A DNA stretch of 64,000 bases from the NCBI RefSeq assembly GCF_002028545.1, contig NZ_MWPQ01000040.1, positions 62,001-126,000 on the forward strand, given 5' to 3'. Source of the stretch: Nitrobacter vulgaris. GTDB taxonomy: Bacteria > Pseudomonadota > Alphaproteobacteria > Rhizobiales > Xanthobacteraceae. Position numbers and translations under genes: made by a program. The notes beneath the pieces are model-generated. The model was not told the origin of the DNA. It ran no database searches and was given only the letters and a program-made list of their open reading frames with translations. This document shows positions 48,762-58,386 of the stretch, in pieces. The number at the start of each line of letters is the position of its first letter. The first letter of the stretch is position 1.

Positions 48762-49038
48762 GGTTTTCTCTGCGGCTCACACTATCAACGATGGTTGGTG
48801 ATTTAGCTGCGAAGGTCGCAAAGCGCAATCGTGTAGAGCATGAACAAACCGGAAAGACTGCGCGAGCAAAAGTTGAAAAGGGATCGTACTCATCAAAACC
48901 ATAAGGCTGGAGCCGGTCCAACACAGTTGAACCGGACACTATAGCGCTATTGAGCGAAGTGGAATCCGGTTCGCGCGAAGAAACGCGTCAAATCAAAAAG
49001 ATGGAGTTTTCACCGTTTCCGCGAAGCGGTGAAAGACT
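48762..49038. other. Intergenic region prfB/mrcA
   Basis: 277 bases between two minus-strand genes. The left part should hold the prfB promoter. The right part (48943-49042) is repeat copy F. No gene is seen. Confidence 0.45.
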
Positions 49039-49042
49039 CTAG
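48943..49042 (+). repeat. Intergenic palindromic repeat, copy F (complete)
   Basis: A complete 100-base copy with TGAGCGAAGTGGAATCCGGT, then TCGCGCGAAGAAACGCGTCA, then AATCAAAAAGATGGAG, then a hairpin (TTTCACCG at 49008-49015, CGGTGAAA at 49026-49033), ending ACTCTAG. Its final CTA (49039-49041) is the TAG stop codon of mrcA on the other strand. Confidence 0.85.
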
Positions 49043-51531
49043 TAAAGCCCTCCGGTGCCGGGTCGGAACAAGCTGCGGTCCGCGTCGGGCAGCGGCTGTG
49101 GCTCGCGTCCGTTTGCATCAGCCACACCGATCACAGAGTAATTGTCGGGAGGCGCGGTGCCAGGCTTGAAAGCCTCAAGGATCGTCTTGCCGCTACTACC
49201 TGGCCCTGCGCGCATACCCGTCTTGGAATCGACGCGAACCAGCTTGATGCCGGCAGGAATGCGGAACGGAGTAGCGGGCTTGTCAGCAAGCGCAACCTTC
49301 ATGAAATCATGTGCGATCGGAGCCGCCAGATGTCCGCCCGTCGCTTGACGGCCGAGATTGCGCGGCTTGTCGTACCCGACATAGATGCCGACGACGAGGT
49401 CAGGTGAGAATCCAATAAACCAGGCATCCTTCTGGTCGTTGGTGGTGCCGGTTTTACCGGCGATCGGCTTGCCCAGATCGCGCATGACCGTAGCGGTGCC
49501 GGCCTGCACCACGCCCTCCATCATTGAGGTGATCTGATAAGCTGTCATTGCATCCAGCACCTGCTCGCGGTGGTCGATCAGCTGAGGTTCAGACTGGTTC
49601 TTCCAGCCTTCCGGCGCATCGCAGCCGCCGCACTCTCGCGTGTCGTGCTTGTACATGGTGTGACCGTAGCGATCCTGAATGCGGTCGATCAGGGTAGGCT
49701 TCACCCGCCTGCCGCCATTATCGAACATCGAATACGCCGTCACCATGCGCAGAACCGTGGTCTCGCCTGCTCCTAGTGCGTAGGACAGATAGTTCGGCAG
49801 CTCGTCGTAAACCCCGAAGCGCTTTGCATATTCGCCTATCAGCGGCATGCCGATATCCTGCGCCAAACGGACCGTAACGGTGTTGAGCGAGAGCCGCAGC
49901 GCATTTCGAAGCGTTTGTGGCCCGTAATATTTTTCCTTGGAGTAGTTTTCCGGACGCCAAACGCCTGAGCCATGACCCTGATCGATCTCGATCGGCGCGT
50001 CGACCACGACTGTCGAAGGCGTATAGCCGTTGTCGAGCGCGGAGGAATAGACGAGCGGCTTGAATGAGGATCCAGGCTGCCGGTAGGCCTGCGTGGCGCG
50101 ATTGAACTGGCTTTGATCGAAGGAAAAGCCGCCGACCATTGCCAGCACACGGCCGGTCCGCGGATCCATCGCCACCATCGCGCCGGATACTTCGGGCAAT
50201 TGGCGCAACCGGTATTCCCCCTCGACGATCTTGCCGTCCTTTGCAATCAGGGGGTCGGCATAGATCACATCACCGGGCGAAAGCACTTGGGACACCTTTG
50301 TCGGCGTACGGCCTCTTGTCGACCCGGATGCAGCCTTGGCCCACTTTACCCCTTCAAGCGTAATCAGGCCCGTTTGCCGCTTTTTGCTTACGGCGCCGCC
50401 AAGTTCGCGCCCGGGCTGGAAGCCGATCCGCGCGGACTTGTCGTCGGACTCGAGCACGACCGCCAATCGCCACGGCGAGATATCGGAGAGTGATTTGACC
50501 TCGGCGAGCTTCACGCCCCAATCGCCGGAGATATCGAGCTTGCTTATCGCACCGCGCCAGCCCTGAGCCTCGTCATACGTGACGAGGCCATTTGCCATGG
50601 TCTTGCGCGCTATCACCTGCAATTCCGGATCGAGCGTCGTCCGGACCGACAACCCCCCTTCGTAGAGCTTCTTTTCGCCATAGCGCTCGAACAGGTCGCG
50701 CCGTACCTCCTCAGCGAAATATTCGCCGGCGAAGGTATGTGCCAGGTTGGTTCGGCTCGTGACGATCAGCGGCTGCTTGCGAGCCTTTTCCGCGTCGGCC
50801 TGGTTGACCCAGCCGTTTTCCAGCAACCGGTCGATGACATAGTCGCGTCGTTCGATCGCGCGGTCTCGGTTCTTGACGGGGTGCAGCGTCGAGGGTGCCT
50901 TGGGTAGAGCCGCGAGATATGCAGCTTCGGCAACGGTCAATTCATTGACTGACTTGTCGAAGTACACGAGCGAAGCAGCCGCGATGCCGTAGGCGCCAAG
51001 ACCGAGGTAAATCTCGTTCAGATACAGCTCGAGGATCTTGTCCTTGGAATAGGCGCGCTCGATGCGCATCGCCAGCAACGCTTCCTTGATCTTGCGGGCA
51101 AAGGAAACTTCATTGGTCAGAAGAAAGTTTTTGGCAACCTGTTGGGTGATCGTGGAGGCACCCTGCGGTCTCCTGTTGCTACCGTAATTCTGAGCATAAA
51201 GCAGCGCCGCACGCAGCATCCCTTGGTAATCGATGCCGCCATGTTCATAGAAATTCTTGTCCTCCGCAGCCAAGAACGCGTTGATGACCAACTTCGGCAC
51301 TGCCTGTATCGGCAGATAGAGCCGCCGCTCCTTCGCGTATTCGCCGAGCAGCGAACCATCGGACGCATGGACACGCGTCATCACGGGTGGCTCATAATTC
51401 TGAAGCTGGGAATAGTCCGGCAGATCTTTGGAAAAATGCCAGATCAATCCCGCTACTGCCGCGACCCCGACCAGAAACAGGATGGTTCCCGCTGCAAACA
51501 GAAAGCCCGTGAATCGCAGCAGCAAGCGCAT
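49039..51531 (-). CDS. mrcA: Penicillin-binding protein 1A (bifunctional)
   Basis: This class A PBP polymerises and cross-links peptidoglycan. The 830-residue protein has an N-terminal membrane helix (about 5-30) and a glycosyltransferase domain with AAEDKNFYEHGGID (catalytic Glu near 88), GASTITQQVAKNFLL and KIKEALLAMRIE. An OB-like insert (about 320-440) precedes a transpeptidase domain with SSFK (near 486), SLN (SLNTVTV) and KTG (GKTGTTND, near 688). The PBP1a-type insert and the Pro-rich end match alphaproteobacterial MrcA. Its stop codon lies in repeat copy F. The amidase gene is upstream, in the same direction, 201 bases away. Confidence 0.96.
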   Translation of the reverse strand: MRLLLRFTGFLFAAGTILFLVGVAAVAGLIWHFSKDLPDYSQLQNYEPPVMTRVHASDGSLLGEYAKERRLYLPIQAVPKLVINAFLAAEDKNFYEHGGIDYQGMLRAALLYAQNYGSNRRPQGASTITQQVAKNFLLTNEVSFARKIKEALLAMRIERAYSKDKILELYLNEIYLGLGAYGIAAASLVYFDKSVNELTVAEAAYLAALPKAPSTLHPVKNRDRAIERRDYVIDRLLENGWVNQADAEKARKQPLIVTSRTNLAHTFAGEYFAEEVRRDLFERYGEKKLYEGGLSVRTTLDPELQVIARKTMANGLVTYDEAQGWRGAISKLDISGDWGVKLAEVKSLSDISPWRLAVVLESDDKSARIGFQPGRELGGAVSKKRQTGLITLEGVKWAKAASGSTRGRTPTKVSQVLSPGDVIYADPLIAKDGKIVEGEYRLRQLPEVSGAMVAMDPRTGRVLAMVGGFSFDQSQFNRATQAYRQPGSSFKPLVYSSALDNGYTPSTVVVDAPIEIDQGHGSGVWRPENYSKEKYYGPQTLRNALRLSLNTVTVRLAQDIGMPLIGEYAKRFGVYDELPNYLSYALGAGETTVLRMVTAYSMFDNGGRRVKPTLIDRIQDRYGHTMYKHDTRECGGCDAPEGWKNQSEPQLIDHREQVLDAMTAYQITSMMEGVVQAGTATVMRDLGKPIAGKTGTTNDQKDAWFIGFSPDLVVGIYVGYDKPRNLGRQATGGHLAAPIAHDFMKVALADKPATPFRIPAGIKLVRVDSKTGMRAGPGSSGKTILEAFKPGTAPPDNYSVIGVADANGREPQPLPDADRSLFRPGTGGLY

Positions 51532-51732
51532 TGTTGAATGTCCGTTTCGTTGCCGGGGCTTGACGATATCGGCTGCAAGCCTTGTCGCCGGGCGGACGCT
51601 TTCGTTGGCCGAAGCATCTGCCGGATGAGTATGCCGGTTCTGACCGATTCTGCGAACTTACGACGACTTTTCTATAGGGCGGCGGCTGTGGCCAAACTAG
51701 GGCTTCTAACCTTTAGCGCGCCACTTTTCGCC

Positions 51733-53010
51733 TCAGTCGGCCGGAGCGACTGACACCATCCTTTTTGCAAGGAACGTCTCGACGGCCTTAGCGACCGAAC
51801 GGACCGTCCTGGAACGCCACTCTTCTGACGCCATTTGGCGAAGATCTGCCTTGTTCGAAACGTAACCGAGTTCAACCAGCACCGACGGCACATCGGGAGC
51901 CTTCAGCACCCTGAATCCGGCTGACTTCAGCGGGTGCTTATGCATCCGCGCGGAGGTTTTCATCTCACTCATCAACAACTGGGCGAAGCGATTGGAAAAC
52001 GTGCGTGTTTCCCGTTGCGCGAGGTCGATCAGGATATCGGCCACCTCGGTCGGCTCCTCAGTCAGATCGACACCGCCGATGGCATCCGCCTTGTTTTCGG
52101 CTTCGGCCAGTCGTTCCGCTTCGCGGTCCGATGCCTTGTCCGACAGTGTGTATATCGTTGCGCCTTGCGCATCACCCTCGTGACGCGGCAATGCGTCGGC
52201 ATGAATCGACACGAATAATGCAGCGCGGTTGTTGCGGGCGACGCGCAAACGATCGCCCAGCGGGACGAACGTGTCGTTCGTCCGCGTCATGACAACACGG
52301 TATTTGCCGCCCTGCTCTATGCGGTCGCGCAACGCTGACGCAAATGCCAGCACCAGATCTTTTTCGGCCTCTCCGGTTGAAGCGTGGGTTCCATTATCAA
52401 TTCCGCCATGGCCGGGATCGATTACAACCACGAGGCGCCCGTCCGCGAGTCCGGTCAGGCCAGGCGTACCTGGGATGGACCCTGAAGAATCAGCATCCTT
52501 CGCCGGTTCCGGGCTGCTCGATCTCGCCAATAGGCCGTTGAATGCAGCACGGTCGACAGCCTCCAGTTCGACGACCAGGCGGGAGGGCTGACCGTTCGCG
52601 GCGTCGAGCACGTAAGCTTTCTGGATTTTCGCAGGTCCTGCGAGATCGAAGACAATCCGCGATCCGCCCGGCATAACCAGACCGTAGCGGAACGCCTTTA
52701 TCAGGCCGCGTCCGGTTTCCCCGGCTTTGGGCGCAAGGCGAAAACTGACTTGGGGAATATCGATGACGGCCCGATAAGGATCAGTCAGCAGAAAGGCGTG
52801 AATATCGATCTTCTTGTCGAGATCGAGAATGAAGCGGGTCTGATTCAGATCGCCCGCGAGTCTCACTTCGGAGGCGACCGGAAAATCACCGGCGATCTCC
52901 GGGCGGACGGGTTCGTTCCCGGCGGCAAACGAAGCCGCGCCGGGAGCAAGTAACGCTATGGCGCATAGCCAGACGATTCGCAGATTTGCGCGGCCAGCCA
53001 ACGAACCCAT
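51733..53010 (-). CDS. amiC: N-acetylmuramoyl-L-alanine amidase with AMIN domain (AmiC type)
   Basis: The 425-residue periplasmic enzyme cleaves stem peptides from septal glycan. It has a signal peptide (cleavage near SFAAG, about 30) and an AMIN targeting domain (about 45-140, FILDLDKKIDIHAFLLTDPYR). A linker leads to an Amidase_3 domain (about 195-415) with zinc ligands in VIDPGHGGIDNG, GEAEKDLVLAF and FVSIHADAL. The catalytic Glu is in VPSVLVELGYVSNKAD. The gene is divergent from rne, with about 700 bases between. Confidence 0.94.
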   Translation of the reverse strand: MGSLAGRANLRIVWLCAIALLAPGAASFAAGNEPVRPEIAGDFPVASEVRLAGDLNQTRFILDLDKKIDIHAFLLTDPYRAVIDIPQVSFRLAPKAGETGRGLIKAFRYGLVMPGGSRIVFDLAGPAKIQKAYVLDAANGQPSRLVVELEAVDRAAFNGLLARSSSPEPAKDADSSGSIPGTPGLTGLADGRLVVVIDPGHGGIDNGTHASTGEAEKDLVLAFASALRDRIEQGGKYRVVMTRTNDTFVPLGDRLRVARNNRAALFVSIHADALPRHEGDAQGATIYTLSDKASDREAERLAEAENKADAIGGVDLTEEPTEVADILIDLAQRETRTFSNRFAQLLMSEMKTSARMHKHPLKSAGFRVLKAPDVPSVLVELGYVSNKADLRQMASEEWRSRTVRSVAKAVETFLAKRMVSVAPAD

Positions 53011-53706
53011 GCCTCCGAGCTGCTTTTAATCACAATAGATACAGTACGGTTAATCCGGACTTAATCCGATACCCTGTTATTGCTCGGAAGACTTCCCGGA
53101 TGACGACACGGTCCCTTGCAAGCGACAGGCAATCCACGTATGTAAGTTAATGCTGACGGTTAAACTCACGGTTGTGTCGCGTTCAGCTTCCCGGTGCAGC
53201 GTTAGGGCTTCAGATTGTTCGAAGTTCCGGCGTTTTCTGATCCCTCCACACAGCCAGCGCAGCGCGCGGCCGAATTGAAGAGGTGTTTTTCAGGTTTGGG
53301 AGGGATCCGGTCCCAGGTTACCATTTGCACCTGGGGGCAGCTTGGAGAGGTCGTAACCGATTGTCCCGGCCTGTGGCCACGCGGTACGACAACCGACAAG
53401 GCGCTTTGGCGCCGCGTCGGTCCGGCAGCGAGATAGATACGCGGCGGTGTTTTTGCCGCCAACCTGTTCAGACGGGCTGACGCCTGATGCGCCATACTGA
53501 AAAGCTGACCATTTTTTCCGCAAAGACCGCACCGAGGCGAAGTGAAAACTTCGCGCATGGCGTCTCGTCGGGATCAGGGTCGGCACGGCGTTCCAGATCG
53601 CGTCGCAGCCTTCCCCTCACCCCCGAATCAGGTGGACCGTTGCGTTACCCGGCCGCGCGAGATGCGCGCGCCGTGCCATGCGCCCTCCGCCCCCAAGAGC
53701 TTCAAA
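53011..53706 (+). promoter_or_regulatory. Long structured region before rne (probable 5' leader)
   Basis: About 700 bases separate amiC and rne. Candidate hairpins on the plus strand are GGCGC-tttg-GCGCC (53400-53413), GGCGG-tgtttttg-CCGCC (53443-53460) and GCGAAGT-gaaa-ACTTCGC (53537-53554), the last with a GNRA tetraloop. No convincing gene is present; an in-frame extension of rne back to 53542 lacks conservation. A long leader through which RNase E controls its own mRNA is known in gammaproteobacteria, so an analogous element here is plausible but unproven. Confidence 0.5.
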
Positions 53707-56700
53707 ATGTCCAACAAACCCAACAAAATGTTGATCGACGCCACCCACCCGGAAGAAACCCGGGTGGTGGTGGTCCGCGGCAACCGCGTCGAGGAATTTG
53801 ATTTCGAATCAGCACAACGCAAACAACTGCGTGGCAACATCTATTTGGCCAAGGTCACCCGGGTTGAGCCTTCGCTGCAAGCCGCGTTTATCGAATACGG
53901 AGGAAATCGGCACGGTTTCCTGGCGTTCAGCGAAATCCATCCTGACTATTATCAAATTCCGGTCGCCGACCGGCAGGCGCTGATCGAAGCCGACGAGCGT
54001 GCTCATCGCGAGGCAGAGGAAGAACCCGAAGATCGTCCCAACCGCCGCCGTTCGCGGCATCGCAACGCCCGTCGGCGCGATCACGGCGAACGCGTGCAAA
54101 GCACCATCGTCGAGGATGGGGAGGCCGCGGGGATAGACGCGACACAGTCTGATTTGCCGTCTGATGAAACAGCAGTGGGCGATCAACTCGGGCAACATCA
54201 TGATCATCCCGACGCGGATGACGGAGCCGACGACGCCATACAGCGCGATCACGCACGCGCGCCTGCGCACGACATTGGATCAAGCTCTCTAAACAGCGCC
54301 GACAACTTACAGGAGTCGCATGACTTCGCTGGCGCGCTCGACTCCGACGATGTGGTCCGCGAGCATCGCGACGAAATTCAGGAGGGCTCTAGTGAGGATC
54401 TGGTCGCGGCTTCATCGGATGAAGACCCGGCCCCGATAGCACCGGGTCACGCGACCGGCGTCGAGCCGCTTGCTGACGATAGCGCTCAAAACGATCACAC
54501 CGGACCGGCCGTTTCCACTGATGAAGCGCACAATGAAGTTCACGATCGTGAGAATGGTGACTATGCCGGCGGCCATCCTCATGAGGTCGGATTCCATGGG
54601 GACGAAGCTCGCGTCGACGATCGCGCGGAAGATGATGATAGTGACGATGACGAAGAAGAGGAGCAGGTTGAATCCGTCGGCGGCGATGATGCTCTCGAGG
54701 AGGTGCCGGAGCGGGGTTACCGGCCGCGCCGTCAGTACAAAATCCAGGAAGTCATCAAGCGTCGCCAGGTCATGCTGGTCCAGGTGGTCAAGGAGGAGCG
54801 TGGTAACAAGGGCGCCGCGCTGACGACCTATCTATCGCTGGCCGGCCGGTATGCGGTGCTGATGCCCAATACGGCCCGCGGCGGCGGCATCAGTCGCAAG
54901 ATCACCTCGGCGCAAGACCGTTCGCGGCTGAAGGAGGTGGTACAGGATCTCGATGTCCCCGAGGGAATGGGAGTCATCCTGCGCACCGCTGGCGCTTCGC
55001 GCACCAAGCCGGAGATCAAGCGCGATTTCGAGTATCTGATCCGCATGTGGGAAACCGTAAGAGATATGACCTTGCGGTCCCAGGCTCCGACACTTGTTTA
55101 CGAGGAAGGCTCGCTTATCAAGCGCTCCCTCCGCGATCTCTACAGCAAGGAAATCGACGAAATCCAGGTGGCCGGTGAAGCCGGCTATCATGAAGCGCGC
55201 GATTTCATGAAGATGCTGATGCCATCCAACGTCCGAGCAGTGAAGCAGTATCGCGACTGCCAGCCCTTGTTTTCGCGGATGGGCGTCGAGAGCCAACTGG
55301 ACGCGATGTTCCTGCCGACGGTGCAGCTTCGCTCCGGTGGATACATCGTCATCAACCAAACCGAGGCGCTGGTATCGATCGATGTCAACTCAGGTCGCTC
55401 GACCCGCGAACATCACATCAAGGATACCGCGCTTAAGACCAATCTGGAAGCTGCCGAGGAAGTCGCCCGACAGTTGCGACTGCGTGATCTTGCCGGCCTG
55501 ATCGTCATCGATTTCATCGACATGGACGAGAAACGAAGCAACCGCGCGGTGGAGCGTAAGCTGAGCGAATGTCTGCGCCACGATCGCGCGCGCATCCAGG
55601 TCGGTCGCATTTCGCACTTCGGTCTTCTGGAAATGTCGCGCCAGCGAATCCGCGCCAGTATGCTGGAAAGTTCGACAGAGCCTTGCTCGCACTGCGGCGG
55701 CACCGGCCATGTCCGCTCGGTTCCGTCGGTGGCGTTGCAGTTGTTGCGCAGCCTTGAGGAAGTTTTGATAAAAGGAGCGACGCACAACCTTGTCGTGCGG
55801 ACGCGCATTAACGTTGCATTGTATGTGCTCAATCAGAAGCGAGGACATCTGCGCGCCCTCGAACACAGCTTCAAAGTTGGTCTCTCCCTGGTCGCCGACC
55901 CCTCGCTCGCGGGTCAACAATCCTTCGTCATTGATCGCGGCGAGCAGGTGCATACTCTGGAGGCGGCAAAAGCGCTGCTGGCCACGCAACTCGCCATAGA
56001 CCCGCCGCAGGCCGAAGAGGTCCATGAAGACGAGCAGCCGGTCGATGTGGAAACGGAGATCGTGGCCGACGACGCCGAGACTCGCGCCGATGAACAGGCG
56101 GGCGGTGAAACCGAGGGTGACGGCCGCAAGCGCAGGCGACGCCGGCCTCGGCGTGAACGCTCTGGCGAAACGAGCGATAATCAGCCTCCGCAAACGGTCG
56201 ACGGTCCGGACAGCGTCCAGATTGCCGCCGATTTCGCCGCGGCACGCTTTATGACCGAGGACGACGTCGAAACTGATGGAGAGGACTCTTCGGCGCAGGG
56301 CAGCGAGGTGCGAGCCGATCAGTCTCCGGACGGAGATGAACGGCGACCGCGTCGTCGTGGGCGTCGCGGTGGTCGTCGGCGCCGGGGTAGCAACGGTGCG
56401 AGTGCTGTCGACTCGATTTCCGACGAGTTGAACCCTCCGTCAGCATCAGAAGCCGTCGAGGCGGTTGCGGACTTCGATTCTGTGTCGATAGCGCCAGAAA
56501 CGCAGACCAGCCCGTCCGAAGCTGAAACTCAGCCGCAACAGCACACCGCAGAACCGACAATCCGCACGGCTGAGGCCAGGAGCGAGACCGTTTCGGAATC
56601 CGAGAAGGCCGTTTGCCGTCGCTCGACCGTACGGGAAAAGGTGAGCTTCGCCTCGCAAGAAGCATCGCCCGCCGTTCCTGTCATTCAAAGCCATCCGGAA

Positions 56701-56802
56701 GCAGCGACACCGGAATCGCAACAGTCTCCCCCGGAAGTATCGGACGAAACCCGACCGCGACGTGCGGGATGGTGGTCTCGTCGGTTCGGCAGCGGAACCT
56801 GA
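53707..56802 (+). CDS. rne: Ribonuclease E
   Basis: RNase E is the main endonuclease of mRNA decay and rRNA processing and the scaffold of the degradosome. The 1031-residue protein starts MSNKPNKMLIDATHPEETRV. The S1 domain is split: its first part is at about 20-90, an acidic insert rich in Asp, Glu and His spans about 90-340, and the second part resumes at RQYKIQEVIKRRQVMLVQVVKEERGNKGAAL. Catalytic aspartates are in VSIDVNSGRST (near 559) and LIVIDFIDMDE (near 601). The zinc-link cysteines are CSHC (660, 663). The C-terminal half is disordered with Arg-rich patches and ends AGWWSRRFG, typical of alphaproteobacterial RNase E. Confidence 0.96.
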   Translation: MSNKPNKMLIDATHPEETRVVVVRGNRVEEFDFESAQRKQLRGNIYLAKVTRVEPSLQAAFIEYGGNRHGFLAFSEIHPDYYQIPVADRQALIEADERAHREAEEEPEDRPNRRRSRHRNARRRDHGERVQSTIVEDGEAAGIDATQSDLPSDETAVGDQLGQHHDHPDADDGADDAIQRDHARAPAHDIGSSSLNSADNLQESHDFAGALDSDDVVREHRDEIQEGSSEDLVAASSDEDPAPIAPGHATGVEPLADDSAQNDHTGPAVSTDEAHNEVHDRENGDYAGGHPHEVGFHGDEARVDDRAEDDDSDDDEEEEQVESVGGDDALEEVPERGYRPRRQYKIQEVIKRRQVMLVQVVKEERGNKGAALTTYLSLAGRYAVLMPNTARGGGISRKITSAQDRSRLKEVVQDLDVPEGMGVILRTAGASRTKPEIKRDFEYLIRMWETVRDMTLRSQAPTLVYEEGSLIKRSLRDLYSKEIDEIQVAGEAGYHEARDFMKMLMPSNVRAVKQYRDCQPLFSRMGVESQLDAMFLPTVQLRSGGYIVINQTEALVSIDVNSGRSTREHHIKDTALKTNLEAAEEVARQLRLRDLAGLIVIDFIDMDEKRSNRAVERKLSECLRHDRARIQVGRISHFGLLEMSRQRIRASMLESSTEPCSHCGGTGHVRSVPSVALQLLRSLEEVLIKGATHNLVVRTRINVALYVLNQKRGHLRALEHSFKVGLSLVADPSLAGQQSFVIDRGEQVHTLEAAKALLATQLAIDPPQAEEVHEDEQPVDVETEIVADDAETRADEQAGGETEGDGRKRRRRRPRRERSGETSDNQPPQTVDGPDSVQIAADFAAARFMTEDDVETDGEDSSAQGSEVRADQSPDGDERRPRRRGRRGGRRRRGSNGASAVDSISDELNPPSASEAVEAVADFDSVSIAPETQTSPSEAETQPQQHTAEPTIRTAEARSETVSESEKAVCRRSTVREKVSFASQEASPAVPVIQSHPEAATPESQQSPPEVSDETRPRRAGWWSRRFGSGT

Positions 56803-56827
56803 ACGAGCCTTTCTTTTCAACGGCAAG

Positions 56828-56851
56828 ACGCCCGGCCAGACCGGGCGTTTT
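56828..56851 (+). terminator. rne terminator
   Basis: ACGCCCGG (56828-56835) and CCGGGCGT (56841-56848) form an 8-bp stem with a 5-base loop followed by T residues, 26 bases past the rne stop. It is a standard intrinsic terminator. Confidence 0.88.
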
Positions 56852-56882
56852 GGTATGTAGTGGAGCTGGCGGTCGCCACTAT

Positions 56883-57851
56883 TCAGAAATGGCTGTAGGA
56901 AAGCCGCGGAAGTGCGACATCCTCGCCTTTTGTATCGAGCCATTTCGGAGCTGCGTTGCCCGCGATGATTTCTCCGATCGGAGTTACGACGACGCCAACG
57001 TTTCGTGCCGCCCGCGCGAAGTCGTCCCAGCGATCCTTCGCGACCGTACACAAAACCTCGTAATCGTCGCCGCCGCTCACAGCGGAGACGAAACTCGTCT
57101 GCCCCTGCTCTATCAGTCCGCGCGCAGCTTCAGAGAGTGGAACGGCTGCGGCATCAATGATCGCCGAAACTCCGGACGCGATACAAAGTTTTGCGAGGTC
57201 GCCCGCCAGACCATCGGAAACGTCCATCGCCGCCCGCGCATAGTGGCGGACAGCCTCTGCGAGAGGGATGCGGGGTTGCGGGACCCGATACCGGTCGATC
57301 AACGACTCACGAATCGCGGCGGCGTCGACCGTCACTTTGCCTGAGAGAATGGCGAGCCCGAGTGCGGCGTCGCCGATCGTGCCGGAGACGACGATACGGT
57401 CACCGGGCTGCGCGCGACTACGCAAGATCATTCCACCAACCGGCGCGCGACCGAACGCAGTGATGGACATCGTCAGCGGCCCTGGAGTGCCGACGGTATC
57501 GCCGCCGAGCAACGGACAGTCAAAGGTGATGGCGTCTTCGGCAAGCCCGCTCGCGAAGGCCGAGAGCCATCTCTCATCCGGCTCACGCAACGCCAGGGTC
57601 AGAACGAATCCGGCGGGCGTCGCACCTTTGGCGGCGAGATCGGACAGGTTGACACGCAAGGCTTTCTTGGCGACCGTTTCAGGCGGATCGCTGCTCCGAA
57701 AATGTACACCCTCGACAATAGCATCGGTTGTGACCACGAGATCGTCGTTGCCGCCTCGCAAGACAGCCGCATCGTCAGTGAGCCCCAACGCACCCGGATT
57801 GGTCGCGATCGGCTTGAAGTAGCGAGCGATTAGATCGTCCTCAACCGACAT
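56883..57851 (-). CDS. thiL: Thiamine-monophosphate kinase
   Basis: ThiL phosphorylates thiamine monophosphate to the active pyrophosphate. The 322-residue protein of the PurM/ThiL fold shows DDAAVLRGGNDDLVVTTDAIVEGVHF, KALRVNLSDLAAKGATP, LLGGDTVGTPGPL and AAMDVSDGLAGDLAKLC. The VSGGDDYEVLCTV segment follows. These hold the Mg- and ATP-binding aspartates. It follows nusB by 45 bases at the end of the rib-nusB-thiL series, a common arrangement. Confidence 0.96.
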   Translation of the reverse strand: MSVEDDLIARYFKPIATNPGALGLTDDAAVLRGGNDDLVVTTDAIVEGVHFRSSDPPETVAKKALRVNLSDLAAKGATPAGFVLTLALREPDERWLSAFASGLAEDAITFDCPLLGGDTVGTPGPLTMSITAFGRAPVGGMILRSRAQPGDRIVVSGTIGDAALGLAILSGKVTVDAAAIRESLIDRYRVPQPRIPLAEAVRHYARAAMDVSDGLAGDLAKLCIASGVSAIIDAAAVPLSEAARGLIEQGQTSFVSAVSGGDDYEVLCTVAKDRWDDFARAARNVGVVVTPIGEIIAGNAAPKWLDTKGEDVALPRLSYSHF

Positions 57852-57896
57852 ATTTCGACCCGTCAGGGTTCATGCGCAGCCGTAGCGGAATAGGCG

Positions 57897-58379
57897 TCAG
57901 CGAGTAAACTCGGCGGTGCGGAAATGGCGTGCGATCTGGTCAAGCACCGCATTGACCATACCAGCTTCATCATTTTCGACGAAAGCGTGTGCGACATCGA
58001 CATATTCGGACACAACGACACGCGCCGGGATATCCATGCGATGCTCCAGTTCATATGAGCCGGCGCGGAGCACCGCGCGCAGGATCGCGGCGATCCGCTT
58101 CAGCGGCCAACTCTTCGACAGCGCATCGTCGATCAATGGGTCGATCCTGACCTGATCGCGAACCACGCCTGCCACCACGTCTCGAAAGAAGGCAGCCTCC
58201 GCAGGAAGATATCTGTCGCCTTCGACTTCGTTGCCGAGCCAGTGGCTATCAAACTCCGCAAAGACATCGTTAATGCCCGCTCCGCTGATCTCCATCTGAT
58301 ACAGCGCCTGCACCGCGGCGAGCCGTGCCGCGCCGCGCCTGTTTGCCTTCCTGTCGATACCTGCCTTGATGTTCGCCAT
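57897..58379 (-). CDS. nusB: Transcription antitermination factor NusB
   Basis: NusB with S10 binds boxA RNA and supports rRNA antitermination. The 160-residue helical protein has RRGAARLAAVQALYQMEISGAG at the N-terminus (RNA-binding arginine-rich helix) and RIAAILRAVLRAGSYELEHRMDIPARVVVSEYVDVAHAFVE near the C-terminus. It is 7 bases downstream of ribH, the usual ribH-nusB linkage. Confidence 0.97.
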   Translation of the reverse strand: MANIKAGIDRKANRRGAARLAAVQALYQMEISGAGINDVFAEFDSHWLGNEVEGDRYLPAEAAFFRDVVAGVVRDQVRIDPLIDDALSKSWPLKRIAAILRAVLRAGSYELEHRMDIPARVVVSEYVDVAHAFVENDEAGMVNAVLDQIARHFRTAEFTR

Positions 58380-58386
58380 CGCTCCG

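Noticed and set aside
53542-53706. N-terminal extension of rne by 55 codons from GTG 53542
   Set aside because: The added residues are not like RNase E, and the family start (MLIDATHPEE) is close to ATG 53707.
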